This document shows, piece after piece, positions 13,115 to 23,242 of a stretch of DNA of 64,000 nt. Source of the DNA: an uncultured Pelagibacteraceae bacterium (GTDB lineage: Bacteria > Pseudomonadota > Alphaproteobacteria > Pelagibacterales > Pelagibacteraceae). The notes under the pieces were generated by a model. It was not told where the DNA came from, did no database searches, and saw only the letters and a program-made list of their open reading frames with translations. The stretch is taken from positions 61,447 to 125,446 of the forward strand of contig CACGOO010000001.1 in the NCBI GenBank assembly GCA_902574685.1. The letters run 5' to 3'. The position numbers and the translations under genes are program-made. The first letter of the stretch is position 1; each line of letters begins with the position of its first letter.

Positions 13115-14027
13115 TCAGCTAGTACAGAGGTTAACGAACTTAGACTTTAAACATTTAATCAATCTTAAAAAAAAACTTAAAGTTTACATATATCCCAATC
13201 TTCAAGGACTATTATTAGGACTGTTTGTATTTTTTTGCTTTTTAATATCTGTATTTTATGAAAATAACTCAGGACTTCTTATTTCAATTGTTATTTTCTT
13301 TATTTTCTTTATTTCAATTTTTATCTCACATCAAAATATTAACAATTTAAGAATAAATTTTCTAACAGAATACTTAGTTGAAGCAAATAAAACAGAACAT
13401 ATAAACTTTAAGATAATTAATGATGCAAAAGAGAAAAAATTAAATATTGATTTAGAGATCAATAAATCAATATTACAAAATTTTAATTTATCAGATAAAA
13501 TAAAAGAATTTAAAATAAAATATAATAATGACAAAAGGGGCGTCTATTCTTTAAATAAAATAATTTTAAAATCGATATATCCATTTGGAATAATAAGGAC
13601 AAAAATAAATTATCAACCTTTTAGTAAAGTATATGTATTTCCACAGAAATTAATTCCTAATCAAGAATTATTACAAGAATTTAAAATTCACCAAAATAAT
13701 AATTCTGACGAATTTGACGGTATAGATGAGTACAAGAAAGGAGATAGTTACTCAAAAATCGCTTGGAAAAAATCAACTATTGGAGATAAAAAATTTGTAA
13801 AAGAATTTAAGTCTTTTAAAAGCTCAAAAAAATCAATCCTAGATTTAAACAAATACAGTCATATAGAATTTGAGAAATTATTAAGTTATTCAGTATTTAT
13901 TTTAGATTATTATTTCACAAAAAGTCTAAATTTAACCTTTAAATACAAAGATAATGTGTTCCATTTAAACGAAAATAAAAACTCTCTAAATAAAATTTTA
14001 AAGTATATTTCAAATGTTAAAAATTAA
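13107..14027 (+). CDS. DUF58 domain protein
   Basis: Two N-terminal TM segments, EFDGIDEYKKGDSYSKIAWKKSTIGDKKFVKEF (DUF58 motif); between moxR and transglutaminase gene. Confidence 0.85.
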   Translation: MVNQLVQRLTNLDFKHLINLKKKLKVYIYPNLQGLLLGLFVFFCFLISVFYENNSGLLISIVIFFIFFISIFISHQNINNLRINFLTEYLVEANKTEHINFKIINDAKEKKLNIDLEINKSILQNFNLSDKIKEFKIKYNNDKRGVYSLNKIILKSIYPFGIIRTKINYQPFSKVYVFPQKLIPNQELLQEFKIHQNNNSDEFDGIDEYKKGDSYSKIAWKKSTIGDKKFVKEFKSFKSSKKSILDLNKYSHIEFEKLLSYSVFILDYYFTKSLNLTFKYKDNVFHLNENKNSLNKILKYISNVKN

Positions 14028-15909
14028 ATCGCAAAATATTAATCTTCTTACTTATATTATATTATTCTTTTGCTTAGTTTCGTTGTCTACAGATTTAATA
14101 TTAACTAATAAAATATTTTGGGGCACTTTATTTTTTTTAAGTTTTATTTTTTCAAAAATACACTTCAAGTTTAAGTCAATAGCGGTAGGAATATTTGCTT
14201 TAGGAGCTATGTATATTCAATTGATTCTCAATCAATATGTTTTGTCCGAAGAGTTTTTTCTAAACTGCCTTGGAGTTTTGCTGATCATAAAGTTTTCAGA
14301 ACTTAACAATAAAAATAATCTTTTATCATTTAATTTAATCTCTATGATTATTGCTGTAGCAAGTTTAATTAAGGGTCAAGACATACTAAGTACATTAAAT
14401 TCGTTTCTAATCTTAATACTTTTAGTTATTAATATGTATCTTATTCAACAAAAGGAAATTCTCGATTTCAGTTTAAAAAATATTTTAAAATATTTAGGCT
14501 TTGGTCTTAGTATATTTCCAATAATTATTATTTTTTATCTTGTATTTCCAAGGGCAGAGGTAAATTTCAGATTATTTGATACATCTGCAAGTTCAGTAGG
14601 TATTCCAGATAGCATAGATCTTGGTTCATTTAGCCAGTTTTCGAACTCAGACGAAGAAGTTTTTACTTTAATAAATAACAATTTTAAGAAGGAGGATCTT
14701 TATTTTAGGGTCAAAATCTTTGATTATATGGAAAAAGATCAATCTTGGAGACCTTCCTCAAGTTACTATCTTTTTAGTGAATTTAAAAATTCTTTGAGAA
14801 TAAATGGTAATGAAGATTTAAATAAAAATTATCAGATTATTTTAGAACCATATAAAAAAAAATGGATACCAAGTTTAAAAAACTCAAAATTAATCACTAA
14901 TGATATTCAAATTACAAAAGATTATTTTAACCAGTCTTTTGTAAGTAGGGAACTAATTGACAGAAAAAAGAAATTAATTTTTAAAATGAATAAATCTGAA
15001 TATTCCTTAGATGGTCCACTTAAAAGTTATTATACTTTGTTACCAGAAAACATATCACCGAAAATAAAAGATTGGGTAGATAAAAATAATGTAAGCACTA
15101 AAGAAGAATTTATCGAAAAAATTTATAAAAAATTTTCTGATGGATCGTATTTTTACAACCTTAGTCCTCAGATAAACTCAAATAATAAATATGAAAACTT
15201 TTTCTTTAATTCTAAAGAAGGATACTGCGAATATTATGCAGGAACATTTGTATTACTTACAAGATTAGCACAAATTCCAAGTCGGATAGTGACAGGTTAC
15301 TATGGTGGAGATTTAAATGAGATAGGAAATTTTTTTCAATTTAAACAAAAAGATACACATGCTTGGGCAGAAGTTTGGTTTGATGAAAGAGGGTGGGTTA
15401 GAATTGATCCAACTAGGGCAATACCTAGTTCTAATATTAGAAACTCATTAAATAATTATTTCGTAAACAATGATAAATCTTCAAGCACGATATTTTCTAA
15501 TAATTTTTTCAAAATAATAAATTTTTATTTTAACTATATTGATTTTGTATGGACACAACATTTACTATCGTATGACGATAATGAAAGAAAAAATTTTATA
15601 AAAGAATTATTAAATTTAAATTTTTCAAAAATCGTTGTTTGGATATTCGTACCAATATCATTATTTGTAAGCGTAAAATTATTATATAATTTCAATTCAA
15701 CCAATGTGATGAGGCTAAAATTGGCTTTCATTCTTCTAGGAAAGAAAAGAAAACTTCAAATAAAAAATTCGGATACTATCCAAGAGATTTATCTTAAACT
15801 TATGGAAAAAGATAAAACAAAATACCAAAATTTCTTTAAATTTTACGAGAAGCAGATCTACTCAAATAACCAAATAAGTTTTATAAAAGTTTTAAAGCTA
15901 GTTTTTTAG
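14014..15909 (+). CDS. transglutaminase-like membrane protein (TgpA family)
   Basis: Multiple N-terminal TMs; transglutaminase core EGYCEYYAGTFVLLTRLAQIPSRIVTGYYGG, DTHAWAEVWFDERGWVRIDPT. Confidence 0.9.
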   Translation: MLKIKSQNINLLTYIILFFCLVSLSTDLILTNKIFWGTLFFLSFIFSKIHFKFKSIAVGIFALGAMYIQLILNQYVLSEEFFLNCLGVLLIIKFSELNNKNNLLSFNLISMIIAVASLIKGQDILSTLNSFLILILLVINMYLIQQKEILDFSLKNILKYLGFGLSIFPIIIIFYLVFPRAEVNFRLFDTSASSVGIPDSIDLGSFSQFSNSDEEVFTLINNNFKKEDLYFRVKIFDYMEKDQSWRPSSSYYLFSEFKNSLRINGNEDLNKNYQIILEPYKKKWIPSLKNSKLITNDIQITKDYFNQSFVSRELIDRKKKLIFKMNKSEYSLDGPLKSYYTLLPENISPKIKDWVDKNNVSTKEEFIEKIYKKFSDGSYFYNLSPQINSNNKYENFFFNSKEGYCEYYAGTFVLLTRLAQIPSRIVTGYYGGDLNEIGNFFQFKQKDTHAWAEVWFDERGWVRIDPTRAIPSSNIRNSLNNYFVNNDKSSSTIFSNNFFKIINFYFNYIDFVWTQHLLSYDDNERKNFIKELLNLNFSKIVVWIFVPISLFVSVKLLYNFNSTNVMRLKLAFILLGKKRKLQIKNSDTIQEIYLKLMEKDKTKYQNFFKFYEKQIYSNNQISFIKVLKLVF

Positions 15910-18495
15910 CAAAAGATTTCTCTCTGTTTTAAGTTTATTGTTTTCCTTGATTAATTGAATAATCATTTCTTTCATTATTCTATTCTCCTCAACTGCTCTA
16001 CCGGTTATCTGAGCTAGTCTTTCATTTTCTTTAGCTAATTGTAATTGATCAAATAATTTTTCTAGTTCAGGATCAATTGGTAGTCCCTCTATTTTTTTTC
16101 TAATATTATTTTGAATAACTTTCGTTAATGAAATACTTACTTGGCTATCTTTAAGTCCATTTTGTTCATTAAACTCTAGATTAAATTTTAGGCCGAAATT
16201 ATCAGTATTTTTGCTGATATTTAAACCAGCTTTTACTGCTAAATCATCATTCATAAAATGGGCCATGTCTTTTCTTTCACCGTCTGCAACAATGTCAATT
16301 TTTTCACTCAAAGTTTGATTTAAAGATAGGCCTGTATATGGCTTAAGAACGAAGCCATTTTCAAAAGATTTTGAATACTCAACATTAAATCCACCTGACA
16401 ATACTTGATCCACAGCATCATCAACAGAAAGATCCCCATCTGTAAAAGATGTTAGATAAGTTGGAAGTCTTCTTAGACCATATTTACCATCCACTTCAAT
16501 ATTTAAACTTTGACTATCATCAATTTCTATTTCTTTAGATGCTCTATAATTTACAGCAGCAAACTGACCTAGATTTTCTTTTGAAATAGTTTGCTTTGTT
16601 TCAGTTTCAAGATCTAAATATTTATTTTGAGTTAACCCAAAAATTGAAACTACAGAAAATTTAAATTTCTCGTAATCAATATCTTTTTTTAAACCAATAG
16701 CTAAATTTTCACTATCTATTGCTTCTCCATTATTAAATTTTGCCTGCTGAGATGAATAACTTAAGAACGGTGTAAAGTTATCGTTTTCAATTTTAAAGTC
16801 TCCCGTTACACCACTTGTTTCACTTTTATAAATATTATCTCTTTTTTTAACAGAATAATATCCACTAGATTTTTTTTCTTCAGAAACTGAATTAAAAATA
16901 TCATTTAAATTAGATAAAAATATTTCAGATCTATATTTTTTATTATGGCTATCAATATCTAAATCTTCACCATAAACATATAAAAAACCATCTGTTTCAG
17001 AGTTGTCTGCATCTGGATCACTGTTACTGTCTAATATTTCATAGGTATCATTTCCACAAAGATTATTTGTGACAACCATATTTGTTTTTCTAAGAATTTC
17101 TATTTTTTGATCTTTTGAAATACTACAATCTAATGTCATTGTCGTAGTTGAATCTTTTAAATCAATTGAGCCTTCATACGTACCTTCATCTTTAGTAACA
17201 ATATTTATACCTGTACTAGAAGAGTTAAGTATATATATAGAATTACCAGATCCAGTAATTGTACCATAATTATTTATCGTAATATTAAACATTGGGGTGG
17301 CATTCTTTCCAATACCAATTCCATCTGCAAAAGAACCTGATGTTGCACTAATCGTGCCATAATTGTTTAAAGTATTATTTACTCTGTTGGTTCCATCATT
17401 TTCATACAATATTCCATATCCTGTATTAGAGCTTGCAGAAATGGTTCCATGATTTGTTATCGTAGAATTATCTACATTTGAAGATTGCATTCCCATACCA
17501 ACCCCAGATATAGTGCCAGTATTGGTGACAACGGTGCCGTCCGATTGATTTATTGATAAACCTGAATTTACAGTTGTGGCAGTTATTGTTCCAGAATTTG
17601 TTATACTAATATTATCACCATGTGAAATTACTACTGCGTTATTTCCAGATGTCATTGTCCCTGTATTAATGAAAGTAGTATCCGGGCATGTTTTGCAATA
17701 AAATGCACTTTTATCTACTGCAGTTATTGTTCCATGATTAGTAAAATTGACATTTTCAGATTGTTCAGTATTAACTGCGTGTCTGTCGGCACTTTCAATT
17801 GTTCCTCCTTTGTAATTAACGAATTCAAAATCAACAACATGAAATGCTTTAATTGGGCTATCGCCTTCATCTGTTGTTTTAATAATTCCACCGTCATAAT
17901 TATAAATTTTAAGACCTTTACTCCTGTGATTACCTGAGGCTCCTGAACCTAACCAAATTGTTTCATGAGTAGAGGTAATGGTACCATAATTGTGTAGTGT
18001 GAGACCAACACCATTAGATTGACCAGATAAATCTGAATGGCAATGAGTGCCATTAAAATGACAGTTACCAACGTTTTTTCCATAAATTGCAGTATTTCCG
18101 TCAGCACTTATTGTTGCTCCTGCATTATTGGTAATTACAACGTTTTCTGCATAATTTAATATTATAGCATATTTGTTATCTGAGTTGATTGTTCCGTTAT
18201 TTGTAATTGTAGTATCCAAAGATGACTCAGCATTTATTGCGATTTGTTTGTTAGTTCCATCCTCTGTTTCAATTGTTCCATCATTAGTAATTTCAACTCC
18301 ACTTATATCTTCGAGATCAACTGCCTTATTATCGTTGTAAGTAATTGACCCAGCAGAAGTAACATTTAAAATATCATCATCTGCACATGCTAATTGGTTT
18401 GTTGAAGCACTAGCAATAGTTGTTAAACATGGACCAGCTAAACTATGAGAGCTAAATAAAAAGAATAAAATCAAACAAAGATATATTTTTTTCAT
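15898..18495 (-). CDS. large exported autotransporter-like protein: repeat passenger, predicted C-terminal beta-barrel, then C-terminal coiled coil
   Basis: Signal peptide MKKIYLCLILFFLFSSHSLAG; repeated ITNxGTI/LNNYGTI units; amphipathic beta-strand region; heptad-like C-terminus QLAKENERLAQITGRAVEENRIMKEMIIQLIKENNKLKTER. Confidence 0.75.
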   Translation of the reverse strand: MKKIYLCLILFFLFSSHSLAGPCLTTIASASTNQLACADDDILNVTSAGSITYNDNKAVDLEDISGVEITNDGTIETEDGTNKQIAINAESSLDTTITNNGTINSDNKYAIILNYAENVVITNNAGATISADGNTAIYGKNVGNCHFNGTHCHSDLSGQSNGVGLTLHNYGTITSTHETIWLGSGASGNHRSKGLKIYNYDGGIIKTTDEGDSPIKAFHVVDFEFVNYKGGTIESADRHAVNTEQSENVNFTNHGTITAVDKSAFYCKTCPDTTFINTGTMTSGNNAVVISHGDNISITNSGTITATTVNSGLSINQSDGTVVTNTGTISGVGMGMQSSNVDNSTITNHGTISASSNTGYGILYENDGTNRVNNTLNNYGTISATSGSFADGIGIGKNATPMFNITINNYGTITGSGNSIYILNSSSTGINIVTKDEGTYEGSIDLKDSTTTMTLDCSISKDQKIEILRKTNMVVTNNLCGNDTYEILDSNSDPDADNSETDGFLYVYGEDLDIDSHNKKYRSEIFLSNLNDIFNSVSEEKKSSGYYSVKKRDNIYKSETSGVTGDFKIENDNFTPFLSYSSQQAKFNNGEAIDSENLAIGLKKDIDYEKFKFSVVSIFGLTQNKYLDLETETKQTISKENLGQFAAVNYRASKEIEIDDSQSLNIEVDGKYGLRRLPTYLTSFTDGDLSVDDAVDQVLSGGFNVEYSKSFENGFVLKPYTGLSLNQTLSEKIDIVADGERKDMAHFMNDDLAVKAGLNISKNTDNFGLKFNLEFNEQNGLKDSQVSISLTKVIQNNIRKKIEGLPIDPELEKLFDQLQLAKENERLAQITGRAVEENRIMKEMIIQLIKENNKLKTERNLLLKN

Positions 18496-18507
18496 TATAT
18501 CTATTTG

Positions 18508-21500
18508 TTAATTTTCTCTCCAAGACTTTCTGTAAGTTTGAACTTCACCAGTAGCAGCATCTAAAGTAACAAGGTCAGCAACTGCTCCTAATGATTTACC
18601 AGATATATTTGCAAAAATTTTGCCAGCGAAAAGTACAATTTCTGATAAGACCCCTTTACCAACAAATCTACATAAAGTTTTTTGTTGTTCTGTTCTTTTA
18701 GATTCTAATCCAATAAACGAGTCATGTGTTCCACATTCATCATCAGTTACACAAATTAATGCATCTCCCAAATCACATTTGTTTTGAGATACAGATGGTC
18801 TATAAACTGGGAAGTAAACCATACCATTGTTTACTTTTGGTTGAGCGGTAACTTTAGCAAAATCTTTTAATACAACATACCAACCTCTATCCTTATCTGT
18901 CACTCTACAAGAAGTTCCGCTTCTATCATTTGATGTATTTTGGCATTTTGTAATATCGTCTGCATTTTTTGGAGTTGCGATAGATTTATAGAATGGATAA
19001 TCTGGATCTTTTATTCCAATCATTAAGTTACTTGTTCCTTTTACTCTTGCATTCAATCTTTGAGCATCCCCAGTTCCAGCGTACAACCATAAATTATTTG
19101 TTGTTCCACCAATTGAAGCATCTAATGGTTTATACATGTATCTACCATTTGATTTAGTTGCTCCTGCTTTAAATAATGTTGTTATGTCATACATTTTTAT
19201 AGGTACATTTTGAGGATCTGTACTCATATTTGTTAAATTTAATTTACTAATTTTACCTTCTAAATCAGACAAGTATACAAGTGCTCCTGCAAAGTCAGCA
19301 CCCCTTGCTTTATCTGGAGTAATAACTGTTAATGATGCGGGAACAGAATTATCAATATCGCTTGCAGTAGTATCTTCTACCGTAATTGTCTTTATTAATT
19401 GTCCAAACTTATCTTTTGATTGCAGATCTATAACAAATACGTTGCTACCAGCTCCTGAGAATTGAGCACCAAAACCTCCACCCATTACAGCAACTGATAT
19501 ATCGTCATCTCTGACATTGTCTCCAGCACCAGCATTAGGTAGTCTAAATATTCTTGGATCTGACCATGTTTCTCCAAGAGTACTGTAGTCCCATTCAGGG
19601 TCTGTTACAACTCCAGTACCAACTGCTCCTTGTTTTATATTCACTCCGATCGGTGAGTTGTCTCTTTGAGTTTTGGACTCATCAGCATCAAATTTCATTT
19701 TTTTGTTGAAATTAATTTGAGTGTTTCCAGATGTATCATAGCTAATTGTAATGCTATTTGTTATATCAACTCCATCTTCAAGAACTGATAGCATACTTTT
19801 AGTTAGACTTTTTACTGGTAAAGTCCATTTTGTGCTTTCGTAACAATATTTTGTTTGTGTATCATCACAAGTTTGCTTACTGGCAACTTCATTATCTTTA
19901 TCTGGAGCATAAACGTTACCTACTTCTTGCGCCTCTAGAAATTCACTTAGAGGATAAGATGTACCTATATAATCATATACAAAAACATTATTTGCATGAT
20001 CCATTCTGTACACCTGATTATTAATCATATCATTATATATTGAGACTAAATGCTCTGGTTTTGCAGGATCAGTCACATCTAACACAGAGAAACCACTACC
20101 TCCTCTTCCATAAGGTACAAACAATACGGTATGCCAATTTGCAGATGTATCATGTGGACTTTGAAAGAAAATATCATGTTGAACGGGAGATCCATCAACA
20201 CCATAAATTGCATTTGAACCTCCTTTGTTTGGATTAATTTCATTTAAGTTAGTATTCATTATTGTAGGTAATCTTGATGCTATAAATGGTGGCACAAATC
20301 CCCACAATTCTACTCCTGAGCCTGCATCTAAAGCATGCAAAACTCCACTATTTGATCCAGCATAAATTACAGGTTTTCTCAATCTCTGAGATTCTGCCCA
20401 ACTATCATATCCCTTAGTTGATCTCCAATAAGCTTCTTGATTTTCACTTGTAAAAGCTGTTTCTGCAGTTGGTGGTCCTACAACAACTAATTGTGAATGG
20501 TAAACATCTCCCATTGGCTTAGCTCTTGTTTCTGTCAGATTACAATCTGCATCATAATCAAAATAATCTGTCCCTCTAATAAAATTAATTAAGCCTTTTA
20601 AATCATCATCTGTTCCATCAGCAACACCACTTGTGTTCGCACATCTTTTATTATTTATAGAATTATCAGTATTTTTAGTTTTTCTGTGATAGTCCTGAAT
20701 ATCAAACCCTTTTAGAGTTAAGATACTTTCAATCGCTGAAGAATTACTATCTACCCAGTTGTTGTAATTAGTCGAATAATCTGTTCCAGGAATTGGACTC
20801 CATATCTTTCTATTCCCTGGTTTAGGTAATACATCAACAGCTGACCAATTACCTTTATCTTTTGTATCAAGATTTCCTTTTTTATCTATTTTTGTTCTCT
20901 TAATTGTTCCAGTCCACTCTTTATTTTGAGCATAATCAAACTGTGCTTGATACAATGATCCATCAGAGTTTAATGTTGCAGTAATAGCAGGCGCTGTGAA
21001 AGATAACTTAGATGCAATTATTTGTGAAACAGCAGCAGCTAGTTGAGTTTTGAGTGACTCTGCTGTTGGAGCAACAATAGCTTTTGTTGTTCCTCCTGCT
21101 ACAGCTAGTTCGTTAAAGTACCTCATTCCTCTATTGCTAATTCCTGTTCCAAAAGCAATGGCGAATGTGGGTATCTTATAATTATTAAATAAGTTTTTTG
21201 CCATAGCCACAGCTTTTGAGTGATTGTACCAATCACCATCTCCAATAACGAGGACATAACTTTTTTGACAAGGTGAATTTTTATCAATTGGGCTTAAACT
21301 TCCATGAAGATAATAGTCTTGAGCTATTTTCATAAATGTATAGGCATCAGTTCCACCTCTTGCATTAACTGACGAAATAATTTTGTTAATTTGCGCAGCC
21401 CCATTATTATGAACTCTTACTTTTAAACAGTTTTGGGTATCACAAGGTTTTGCTCTACCTGTGGTTATATCCCCTGACCATGAACTAAAACCTGGTGGCC

Positions 21501-22644
21501 ATGCTTTCGATGACCATGAACTTGACCAATAACCAAAGCCAAAATTTACACCTGATGTTAAATTGGAGTCTGTGACCACTGCTTTTATGGCTTTATGTGC
21601 TGCTGCCATTCTTGTAGTAGCAGCATATCCACCAATAGACTTTATATATGTTCCATTTTCATCAAAGACCTGAACTTTTTTTGCATTATATCCATAGGTA
21701 ATAATCCTATCATTGCTATGATCATAACTAATTCCAAAAGGATAATAAAAAAATGTATTACTTGCAGTTGAAATACCCATGTATCGGTATCTGCCTTTGT
21801 CCCAATTTAATGTGTATCCAGTTCTTGACGAGTTAACAGTTATTTTACGCATCTTATTATAGCTACGAGCCATAATATAAAGCACATCATTTGTGTTAGG
21901 GTCTGCTTCCATTCCATAAACATAGCCTGAAGCACTATCTCTAAAATATTTAGCTCTTCCTGAAGGACACAAAGTGCCTCCAACACTAGTTAAAGGAGCA
22001 CTATAAAGATAACGACTATAGTGACTGTAAAGAGTATTGTTACTTCCTGCAATAGCATATGTATATCTCCATTCATTATGGTAATTACAACGTCTTCCAC
22101 TATTAGTGTTCAGGTTCATTGAATACAAACCACTGTTGGAAGTGGTAAATAAATAATTTTGATAAACTGTTACACCTCTAGGATAAGTGCCAGTAGCTAA
22201 ACTTCCTAAACAAGCACCATCTGAAAGTCTAATCTTTCTAATTCTATGGTCATATAAACTTGCCACATACATGACCCCGTTATAAACATCTGCACTGTAA
22301 GGATAGTAAGTTCGACATGACCCACTCATACCAACTCTTCCATTTGAACCCCAAGAAGTATCAGTTTTACCAGTAGTATAATCTATTTTTCTAACCCCAT
22401 ATCTTGAAAATTGTGCAATATAAATATTTCCTGAACTGTCCGTAACACCATCAAACATTCTATTGATTGATTGTGCGTTACTCATTCTCCAACCCATACT
22501 TCCAGATTTATCTAAAAGAATTAATAAGTTGGAAGGAACATCAGCTTGTGTTCCAGTGCCTGGCGGCAATAATTTTGCATGTAAGTTTGATGCAAAAAAA
22601 GAAAAGAACAGTATTAGGCTGGATATAAAAATTTTAAATTTCAT
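18508..22644 (-). CDS. pilY1: PilY1/PilC-type tip adhesin with vWA domain
   Basis: Signal peptide, vWA MIDAS LLILLDKSGSMGWRM, later GGTDAYTFMKIA; PilY1 C-terminal propeller (PVIYAGSNSGVLHALDAGSGVELWGFVPPFIASRLP, LFVPYGRGGSGFSVLDVTDP); upstream of minor prepilins. Confidence 0.88.
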   Translation of the reverse strand: MKFKIFISSLILFFSFFASNLHAKLLPPGTGTQADVPSNLLILLDKSGSMGWRMSNAQSINRMFDGVTDSSGNIYIAQFSRYGVRKIDYTTGKTDTSWGSNGRVGMSGSCRTYYPYSADVYNGVMYVASLYDHRIRKIRLSDGACLGSLATGTYPRGVTVYQNYLFTTSNSGLYSMNLNTNSGRRCNYHNEWRYTYAIAGSNNTLYSHYSRYLYSAPLTSVGGTLCPSGRAKYFRDSASGYVYGMEADPNTNDVLYIMARSYNKMRKITVNSSRTGYTLNWDKGRYRYMGISTASNTFFYYPFGISYDHSNDRIITYGYNAKKVQVFDENGTYIKSIGGYAATTRMAAAHKAIKAVVTDSNLTSGVNFGFGYWSSSWSSKAWPPGFSSWSGDITTGRAKPCDTQNCLKVRVHNNGAAQINKIISSVNARGGTDAYTFMKIAQDYYLHGSLSPIDKNSPCQKSYVLVIGDGDWYNHSKAVAMAKNLFNNYKIPTFAIAFGTGISNRGMRYFNELAVAGGTTKAIVAPTAESLKTQLAAAVSQIIASKLSFTAPAITATLNSDGSLYQAQFDYAQNKEWTGTIKRTKIDKKGNLDTKDKGNWSAVDVLPKPGNRKIWSPIPGTDYSTNYNNWVDSNSSAIESILTLKGFDIQDYHRKTKNTDNSINNKRCANTSGVADGTDDDLKGLINFIRGTDYFDYDADCNLTETRAKPMGDVYHSQLVVVGPPTAETAFTSENQEAYWRSTKGYDSWAESQRLRKPVIYAGSNSGVLHALDAGSGVELWGFVPPFIASRLPTIMNTNLNEINPNKGGSNAIYGVDGSPVQHDIFFQSPHDTSANWHTVLFVPYGRGGSGFSVLDVTDPAKPEHLVSIYNDMINNQVYRMDHANNVFVYDYIGTSYPLSEFLEAQEVGNVYAPDKDNEVASKQTCDDTQTKYCYESTKWTLPVKSLTKSMLSVLEDGVDITNSITISYDTSGNTQINFNKKMKFDADESKTQRDNSPIGVNIKQGAVGTGVVTDPEWDYSTLGETWSDPRIFRLPNAGAGDNVRDDDISVAVMGGGFGAQFSGAGSNVFVIDLQSKDKFGQLIKTITVEDTTASDIDNSVPASLTVITPDKARGADFAGALVYLSDLEGKISKLNLTNMSTDPQNVPIKMYDITTLFKAGATKSNGRYMYKPLDASIGGTTNNLWLYAGTGDAQRLNARVKGTSNLMIGIKDPDYPFYKSIATPKNADDITKCQNTSNDRSGTSCRVTDKDRGWYVVLKDFAKVTAQPKVNNGMVYFPVYRPSVSQNKCDLGDALICVTDDECGTHDSFIGLESKRTEQQKTLCRFVGKGVLSEIVLFAGKIFANISGKSLGAVADLVTLDAATGEVQTYRKSWREN

Positions 22645-23192
22645 TAATTTTGAGACTCACTTTTCGCCATCTCTTCTTCAAGTTGATTATAGAAAATTCC
22701 AAGTAACTCATCATATTTTTTGTTAGAAAGATACATTTGCTCTTCAATAAATCCAAGATCATCCAAAGTTCTTTGGTAAACTATAAACTGCTTTGTTTTT
22801 TCAAATACTTCATATCCAAGATATGAGGTTGGAGTTTGACCTGTATCAAAGTCACCATAATTTCTTTTTACATATTTCATTATAGTTAATTTTTCAGATT
22901 TTTTTGTGTCGCTTTCAGTATTTAAACTAATTAAATTAACCGCAGCTAGTTTGTCGTTTAAAAATCTATACTCAATAGCAACATCTTTTAACCTGTGGTT
23001 TGGGCAGACTTCATCAGCAACAGCAATGACCATGCTCAATTCATCTTCTCCAAAATTTTCTAGTGGCATTGCTTGGCCATATTTGTCCTGTATTTTTGAG
23101 ATATCCTCTCCAAAATCTAAATCAAATTTACAAGCTGCGTTTGCATGAATTGAGAAAAGGAATATGAAGCTTATTAAAATAATTTTTTTCAT
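22644..23192 (-). CDS. small exported protein of unknown function in pilus operon
   Basis: Signal peptide MKKIILISFIFLFSIHANA; ATG/TAA junction with pilY1-like gene. Confidence 0.7.
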   Translation of the reverse strand: MKKIILISFIFLFSIHANAACKFDLDFGEDISKIQDKYGQAMPLENFGEDELSMVIAVADEVCPNHRLKDVAIEYRFLNDKLAAVNLISLNTESDTKKSEKLTIMKYVKRNYGDFDTGQTPTSYLGYEVFEKTKQFIVYQRTLDDLGFIEEQMYLSNKKYDELLGIFYNQLEEEMAKSESQN

Positions 23193-23242
23193 AAACGTAT
23201 ATATTATCTTATTTTATTCATATTTTATTAGTTAATAAAACC

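Noticed and set aside
16900-18450. Possible DNA tandem repeats in the autotransporter-like gene
   Set aside because: The repeats are protein-level degenerate ITNxGTI units; I saw no exact DNA repeat array of note and no CRISPR-like spacing.
19830-20237. Plus-strand ORFs antisense to the PilY1-like gene (19830-20024, 20040-20237) and 17734-17937, 22463-22726, 22906-23148
   Set aside because: Antisense to strong coding sequence with signal peptides and domain motifs; protein composition looks like reverse-frame translation.
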